The position numbers and the translations under genes were made by a program. This document shows positions 6,186 to 9,998 of a DNA stretch of 9,998 nt, piece after piece. Position 1 is the first letter of the stretch. Every line of letters starts with the position of its first letter. Origin of the DNA: M3007 sp046155725 (GTDB taxonomy: Bacteria > Bacteroidota > Bacteroidia > Chitinophagales > Saprospiraceae); the NCBI GenBank assembly GCA_046155725.1, contig JBJXFT010000349.1:1-9998 (forward strand), given 5' to 3'. A model generated the notes under the pieces. That model searched no databases and was not told the origin of the DNA. It worked only from the letters and a program-made list of their open reading frames with translations.

Positions 6186-6214
6186 TTTGTTTGGCAAAAA
6201 GTTGGTTACTTTTG
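6186..6214 (+). promoter_or_regulatory. Predicted promoter of the Uma2-family gene
   Basis: TTTG at 6186-6189 and TACTTTTG at 6207-6214 are separated by 17 nt and match the Bacteroidota -33/-7 pattern. Transcription would begin about 6220. This rules out the ATG at 6187 as the translation start and supports ATG 6253. Confidence 0.7.
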
Positions 6215-6220
6215 CTGCTA

Positions 6221-6244
6221 CAAATTTTCAATCAAACAAATTTG
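6221..6244. repeat. Small inverted repeat at the expected transcription start of the Uma2-family gene
   Basis: CAAATTT (6221-6227) and AAATTTG (6238-6244) form 7-bp inverted arms around a 10-nt spacer, just after the predicted start of transcription and before the ATG. It could be an operator or a weak leader hairpin, or chance in AT-rich DNA. Confidence 0.35.
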
Positions 6245-6252
6245 CAAGTCCC

Positions 6253-6873
6253 ATGGTAAGCGTCTCCACATCGGCCCCGGTTGCTGCCCCGCGCCAAAAT
6301 CTCGTCCCTGCTCCCAAGCCGGCACAAACGCCTCGCATCTCTTGGGAGCAGTTTGAGAAAAAGTACCTCCCTCGCGAAGACCGTTGGAAGTACGAGTGGG
6401 TGAGGGGCGTGGTTCAAAAAACACCGCGCGCGATGAATCAAAATCAACAGTTTATTTTTCTAAACCTGCTCGCCTTCTTTGACAAATTGAAGTTTCAGGC
6501 TCAGGGCATAGGCCAATTGTTGTCGGAAGTGGACACCAAGTTTGGGGAATTCCACCGCCGCCCCGACATTTCATACTTTTCTAAGGAGCAAATTCCGTTG
6601 ATGGTGCTCCAAGACCAAATCCCACAGTTTGTCATCGAGATCATTTCCAAATCAGACCAGCTCATACTTATCAACGAAAAAATGGAAGACTACCGCTCGG
6701 TCAACATCCCGGTCATTTGGCACATTTTCCCCAAGCTGCGCATGGTACACGAGTACAGGGGCAAAACCATGACCATCCTTACGGGCGACGATGTCTGCTC
6801 TGCCGAACCCGTGATACCGGGTTTCAGAATCAAGGCGAGCGCCATTTTTGAAATCGGTGGGAGCGTCTCATAA
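6253..6873 (+). CDS. Uma2-family (DUF820) PD-(D/E)xK nuclease-fold protein
   Basis: A 206-residue protein from ATG 6253. An upstream in-frame ATG at 6187 would add 22 residues but overlaps the predicted promoter, so I prefer the internal start. The first 27 residues are rich in A, P, S and Q and probably disordered. The domain follows: ISWEQFEKKYLP (29-40), YEWVRGVV (47-54, E48), RRPDISYFSKEQI (102-114, D105), FVIEIISKSD (126-135, E129), then EKMEDYRSVNIPVIWHIFP (142-160, with K143), and a short C-terminal beta tail. D105, E129 and the following lysine fit the PD-(D/E)xK active site expected in Uma2. These proteins are common as dispersed paralogues in cyanobacteria and Bacteroidota and are assumed to be endonucleases; their biological role is not established. 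The gene stands alone, divergent from the TonB receptor and convergent with the PDZ gene. Confidence 0.87.
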   Translation: MVSVSTSAPVAAPRQNLVPAPKPAQTPRISWEQFEKKYLPREDRWKYEWVRGVVQKTPRAMNQNQQFIFLNLLAFFDKLKFQAQGIGQLLSEVDTKFGEFHRRPDISYFSKEQIPLMVLQDQIPQFVIEIISKSDQLILINEKMEDYRSVNIPVIWHIFPKLRMVHEYRGKTMTILTGDDVCSAEPVIPGFRIKASAIFEIGGSVS

Positions 6874-6876
6874 AAG

Positions 6877-6930
6877 GTAGCACGGCCTTCAGGCCGTCGG
6901 GAATGGGCATTTATGCCCCTGAACGTTCCA
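6877..6930. repeat. Pair of short REP-like hairpins
   Basis: Just after the Uma2 stop are two compact palindromes: ACGGCCTTCAGGCCGT (6882-6897) and GGGCATTTATGCCC (6905-6918). The block starts GGT and ends ACC. Two G/C-rich mini-hairpins spaced closely like this resemble REP/BIME-type intergenic repeats, differing in sequence from the RAYT palindrome family above. Only one copy is visible here, so its repetitive nature is an inference. Confidence 0.55.
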
Positions 6931-6999
6931 CCCTCACGACCCCGACGTGCATTGCAAGATTTTTCCTTGAGAAACAATGACCGCAGCCCCAGAATGGCG

Positions 7000-7039
7000 G
7001 AGGCCCTCGGAACAAACGTTCCGAGGGCCTCTGCTTTTT
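7000..7039 (+). terminator. Rho-independent terminator between convergent genes
   Basis: A perfect 14-bp stem (GAGGCCCTCGGAAC at 7000-7013, complement at 7018-7031) with loop AAAC is followed on the plus strand by TGC and five T residues (7035-7039). It would end transcription coming from the Uma2-family gene. On the minus strand no T-tract follows the stem, so action on the PDZ-gene transcript would rest on the stem alone. Confidence 0.75.
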
Positions 7040-7077
7040 GCCTTACCCTTGATGCGAGACTATCCGCCATAATTCGC

Positions 7078-8901
7078 TCAATTCACGATCACCTGCTCGG
7101 TAAACACCTTTTCGCCCTGCTGAATGTGGACGAGGATGGTGCCTTTGGCATAGTCCGAGAGGTCGAACTGCTGGCTGTACCGGCCATCGAAAGCGTTGAG
7201 TTCCTCGCGGAAAAGTTGGCGGCCCGAAAGGTCGAAGAACGACACGGTGGTCGCCACGGCTTCGCTCCTGAATTCCACCGTCACCTGCCCTTGCGTGGGG
7301 TTGGGGAATGCGCGGAACTCGGTGAGCTGCAGGCTGCGGTCTTGGGCTGCTGGCTGGCTGTTGGGGGAGGCGTTCACTTTGGGTGCGTCGCCCTCGCCCC
7401 GGCGGATGGTGATGACGCTGCGCTCGCGGAGGCGGCGCTGGTCGTCGTCGCTCCAATTCCAGGAAGTGAAGTTGCGGACTTGCTCGCCGTCGTTGTCAAA
7501 GATTTGCACCCGGCTGCTGTTGTCGCGGCAAGCCTTGAGCGTGGCTTGTGCCGTCATGGATTTTCCTTCGCGGAGGTAGTCCACCTTCACTTTTTCGCCC
7601 ACTTTGTATTTGGCTATTTCGTTCCAGAGCTCGTCGTGGCTTTTCACGCGCTGGCCGTTCACGGCAGTGATGACATCGCCTTTTGCCATGTTGACCTCTC
7701 TGGCGGCAGATTCGTCGGTGAAGTCGTTGATGCGCGAGCCTTCGGCATTGCCCTCGGCAAATGCATCAGAGAACACCCCGAGGCAAGCATCTTTTTCGCG
7801 CACGTTCACGATGCAGCTGCTGTTGTTCCAGTTGCTGGCATCCCGGTTGCTCATTTTCCAAGTGGCATTGTTGACATTCCAGGTGTTTGTCTGCTCGCTC
7901 AGGGTGGCTTCCACTGTGTTGCGCTTGCCGTTGCGCTCGTAGGCGACGCTCACTTTTTCGCCCGGCTTGGTGTAGGCCATGAAGTCGCTGATGTCTTCAA
8001 AATCGGAGATGGGCGCGTCGCCCAATTGGAAAATCACGTCGCCGTCTTGCAGCCCGGCCTTCTCTGCGCCAGAGCCTTCGGTGATGCTGACGGCCACGCC
8101 AGGCTCATCGTTTTCGTCATTTTCTTCTTGGTCCGAAATGCCGAGAAAGCCCTTGGGCGCGCATTTGGTCTCGCATTTCACGTCGCTGCGATTGCTGAGG
8201 GTGGCTTCGGTGCTGGCGGATTTGCCGTTGCGCTCGTAGGCGATGCGCACTTTGTCGCCGACTTTGGCGGTGCTCACGAATTTGGAGAGGTCGCTCCATT
8301 GGTTGGTGGGCGTGTCGTTGAGCCGCATGATTTTGTCGTTGTCGCGCAGGCCGGCAAGGTCGGCAGCGGAGCCGCGCACCACGTTCACCACGAGGCCGGG
8401 CTTTTCGGAATCCTCGTCGGAATCTTCGTCCACGCCGAGGAACGCGCCCTTGTCATTGCAGGAGGAGTTGTAACCCGCATATCCCTCGAAACCTTGGTAT
8501 CCTTCATAGCCCTCGTACCTCCTGTAGCCGTTGCCTTGGCTGCCATAATCATCGTCGTCGTTTTCCTCCTCGTCTTCTTCGTCCTTGCCGATGCGGACGG
8601 TGTTGGCGCCTTTGATGACGATGGTGCGTTCGTTGTCGCCACCGGTCACTTTCAGTTCTACTTGGGTGTCATCGGAGCGGTTTTCGCGGAGGTATTTTTC
8701 CACGTCAAAATTGTCGGCGGCAGTGCCTTTTTTCACGATGGTCTCGGAAGTTTCCGAGCCATCGGCATCAACGGTTCGCTTAGTGATGACGATTTTCTTG
8801 ACCCCATCTGGGGCGTTGTTTTGCTGGGAAAAAAGTTGGGAAGCACACCACGGTGCAAGCAGGAACGTGGCAGAAAGCAGGAGGATACGGGCTGTTTTCA
8901 T
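7078..8901 (-). CDS. Secreted triple-PDZ protein with type IX secretion sorting domain
   Basis: A 607-residue protein. ATG 8901 is chosen because it opens directly into a signal peptide (KTARILLLSATFLLAPW); the same frame is open further upstream to 9141, but that part has no family likeness. After a basic/acidic N-terminal region come an acidic run (residues 106-118), a Tyr-Gly repeat YEGYEGYQGFEGYAGY (129-144), and three PDZ domains at about 153-236, 251-335 and 373-456, each starting [FC]LG[VI] and containing a GD(V/K)-type core such as AGLQDGDVIFQLGD. Cysteines near the PDZ starts (C148, C243, C247, C363, C373, C457) may pair outside the cell. Residues 525-607 are a Por secretion tail (FRAFPNPTQGQVTVEF ... 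GTILVHIQ), which directs export by the type IX system and usually surface anchoring. No protease domain is present, so it is more likely a binding or scaffold protein than a DegP-like enzyme. The ligand is unknown. Confidence 0.88.
   Translation of the reverse strand: MKTARILLLSATFLLAPWCASQLFSQQNNAPDGVKKIVITKRTVDADGSETSETIVKKGTAADNFDVEKYLRENRSDDTQVELKVTGGDNERTIVIKGANTVRIGKDEEDEEENDDDDYGSQGNGYRRYEGYEGYQGFEGYAGYNSSCNDKGAFLGVDEDSDEDSEKPGLVVNVVRGSAADLAGLRDNDKIMRLNDTPTNQWSDLSKFVSTAKVGDKVRIAYERNGKSASTEATLSNRSDVKCETKCAPKGFLGISDQEENDENDEPGVAVSITEGSGAEKAGLQDGDVIFQLGDAPISDFEDISDFMAYTKPGEKVSVAYERNGKRNTVEATLSEQTNTWNVNNATWKMSNRDASNWNNSSCIVNVREKDACLGVFSDAFAEGNAEGSRINDFTDESAAREVNMAKGDVITAVNGQRVKSHDELWNEIAKYKVGEKVKVDYLREGKSMTAQATLKACRDNSSRVQIFDNDGEQVRNFTSWNWSDDDQRRLRERSVITIRRGEGDAPKVNASPNSQPAAQDRSLQLTEFRAFPNPTQGQVTVEFRSEAVATTVSFFDLSGRQLFREELNAFDGRYSQQFDLSDYAKGTILVHIQQGEKVFTEQVIVN
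8470..8526 (-). repeat. Tyr-Gly tetrapeptide-like repeat in the PDZ protein
   Basis: Codons for residues 126-144 encode YRRYEGYEGYQGFEGYAGY, a run of three-residue units of aromatic residue, E/Q/A and glycine, directly after an acidic stretch and before PDZ1. It looks like a flexible or sticky linker. Codon use varies between units, so the repeat is not a perfect DNA microsatellite. Confidence 0.7.
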
Positions 8902-9147
8902 AGACAAAAAGTAAAATAGTGAATGGTTGGTGAAAAGTTTGTAGCCTTTGGCGGTCAGGGGTTTGTGTTTGCCTGTCAGGGAAATATTGCCCCAAATAGG
9001 GCAGGCCAAAAACGATTGACAAGTTTGCTTTGCCGAAGTTGCACGGCCCTGCGCCTTTCCGAAAGAAAGATTCGACGGAGGGGAAGATGCCGGGAGCGTT
9101 TGTCGCGTTCGCCCTACCTTGCTCTGCAATTTTGTGCGCAAAAGCCG
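8902..9147. other. Divergent intergenic region between the PDZ and nucleotidyltransferase-fold genes
   Basis: This 246-bp gap must hold promoters for both divergent genes. I found no clean TAnnTTTG with a well-placed -33 element in either direction; TACCTTG near 9115 on the plus strand is a weak candidate. No hairpin, tRNA or small gene with family likeness is visible. Confidence 0.5.
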
Positions 9148-9998
9148 ATGACCGACACCTATTCACCCGCCGTCGAATGCCCGACCCGAAGTGCCGTGCT
9201 CCGGGCGCTCGCCTACTTCGAGGTTTTTTCTTACCCGCTCACGTGGGAGGAGGTTTTTGCTTTTTGCTGCGAGCCAAGCGCGGCTCCAGAAGATGTTTTT
9301 GATGCGCTGCAAACCCTCGTGGAGCAAGGCCGGGCATTTCGGTTCGGCTCTTTTTTCCAGACAAAAAAGGATATGTCGTGGGTGGAGCATCGGCTCGACT
9401 GCAACCGGCGCGCTGACCGGTTTTTGCCCCGCGCCCGGCGCATGGCGCGGTTCATCGGGCGGTTCCCGTTTGTGCGGGGCGTGTTTGTGTCGGGCTCGCT
9501 TTCGAAGCATTGCATGAGGCCGGACAGCGATGTTGATTTCTTTGTCGTCACGGAGCCAGGGCGGCTTTGGCTCGCCCGCACTTTGCTGGTTTTGTTCAAA
9601 AAGGTTTTCCTGCTCAACTCGCACAAATATTTCTGCGTCAATTATTTTGTGGACACGGAGCACCTCGAAATAGAGGAAAAGAACCTGTTCACCGCCACCG
9701 AATCGGTCACGCTTTTGCCGATGTGGGGCCGCGAGTTTTACGCCGATTTTTGCCGCTCTAATGCTTGGGCTTGGGAATGTTTTCCACACTTTTCGCCCCG
9801 CCCGACGGCGGGTGTGCCGCCCCATTCGAGGGGTTTTTTCAAGAAAATGCTGGAAAAAGCGCTGTCGGGGAAAATGGGCGGTTGGCTCGATCAAAAGGCC
9901 ATGCGCCTCACGGTGGGGTTTTGGAAACGAAAATTCCGGGACTTGGACGGCAGCACATTTGACCTTGCGCTCAAATCGCGCCGGGGGGTGTCGAAGCA
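9148..9998 (+). CDS. Nucleotidyltransferase-fold protein (partial, C-terminus beyond window)
   Basis: From ATG 9148 the plus strand is open to the window edge, 283 codons. Residues 15-75 look like a small winged-helix region (RALAYFEVFSYPLTWEEV ... EQGRAFRFGSFF). At 111-134 is the nucleotidyltransferase signature: GVFVSGSLSK (G116-S117) followed by RPDSDVDFFVV, with D128 and D130 as the paired metal ligands. The following segment, RLWLARTLLVLFKKVF and HKYFCVNYFVD (about residues 140-175), is consistent with the rest of the catalytic sheet; the third acidic residue could be D175. The remainder is helical and aromatic-rich. Proteins with this fold transfer a nucleotide to a small molecule, RNA or protein; I cannot tell the substrate. 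The start is chosen because the upstream in-frame sequence lacks likeness and this ATG begins the recognisable domain. A function in antibiotic resistance or toxin-antitoxin action is not supported by context. Confidence 0.78.
   Translation, partial: MTDTYSPAVECPTRSAVLRALAYFEVFSYPLTWEEVFAFCCEPSAAPEDVFDALQTLVEQGRAFRFGSFFQTKKDMSWVEHRLDCNRRADRFLPRARRMARFIGRFPFVRGVFVSGSLSKHCMRPDSDVDFFVVTEPGRLWLARTLLVLFKKVFLLNSHKYFCVNYFVDTEHLEIEEKNLFTATESVTLLPMWGREFYADFCRSNAWAWECFPHFSPRPTAGVPPHSRGFFKKMLEKALSGKMGGWLDQKAMRLTVGFWKRKFRDLDGSTFDLALKSRRGVSK

Noticed and set aside
6187..6252. N-terminal extension of the Uma2-family protein from ATG 6187
   Set aside because: The extension overlaps a good -33/-7 promoter (6186-6214) and has no family likeness, so ATG 6253 is preferred.
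6913..8919. 668-codon open frame on the plus strand
   Set aside because: It covers the PDZ gene in antisense and reads as runs of V, A, F, H and G with no domain. The minus-strand frame has a signal peptide, three PDZ domains and a sorting tail.
8902..9141. 80-residue N-terminal extension of the PDZ protein from ATG 9141
   Set aside because: It would bury the signal peptide inside the protein and covers the region where the divergent promoters should lie.
9163..9894. 243-codon open frame on the minus strand
   Set aside because: It is a shadow of the nucleotidyltransferase-fold gene: composition is rich in R, P, K and H with no motif, whereas the plus strand has GS and DxD motifs in the right order.

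Overview
The window looks like a chromosomal segment of a Bacteroidota bacterium. The evidence is a TonB-dependent receptor with an N-terminal carboxypeptidase-regulatory-like domain, a secreted protein ending in a type IX secretion (Por) sorting domain, TAnnTTTG-type -7 promoter elements, and RAYT and toxin-antitoxin families common in that phylum. The moderately GC-rich coding sequence and these families would suit Saprospirales or Chitinophagales relatives, but genus cannot be fixed from this sequence.

Layout. Positions 1-1902 (minus) hold the N-terminal two thirds of an SbcC/Rad50-type ATPase that runs off the window. Positions 1903-3510 (minus) are a rearranged patch. It has a RAYT (REP-associated Y1 transposase) gene with three copies of one 33-bp palindrome (downstream, inside and upstream of it), a 44-bp copy of the 5' end of the sbcC-like gene, a long hairpin, and a DUF433/DUF5615 toxin-antitoxin pair whose promoter and start region also exists as a second copy upstream of the RAYT. 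Positions 3559-3753 form a nested-palindrome, MITE-like element. Positions 3756-6116 (minus) encode a TonB-dependent receptor carrying a heptanucleotide tandem repeat in frame. Positions 6253-6873 (plus) encode a Uma2-family PD-(D/E)xK protein, transcribed divergently and followed by small REP-like hairpins and a terminator. Positions 7078-8901 (minus) encode a secreted triple-PDZ protein with a type IX sorting tail. From 9148 to the window end (plus) is a partial nucleotidyltransferase-fold protein.

How the parts relate. The DUF5615 stop lies 4 nt before a truncated copy of the sbcC-like start. This suggests that the toxin-antitoxin pair and the sbcC-like gene were once adjacent and that duplication plus RAYT/palindrome insertion separated them. 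The receptor and the PDZ protein are both envelope or secreted proteins, but nothing in the sequence shows that they work together. The most interesting signals are the palindrome family bound up with the RAYT, including a copy translated as part of the transposase; the two pairs of duplicated sequence around the toxin-antitoxin pair; the MITE-like structure; and the frame-sensitive heptamer repeat in the receptor gene. No rRNA, tRNA or CRISPR array was seen, and no gap between genes exceeds 300 bases.
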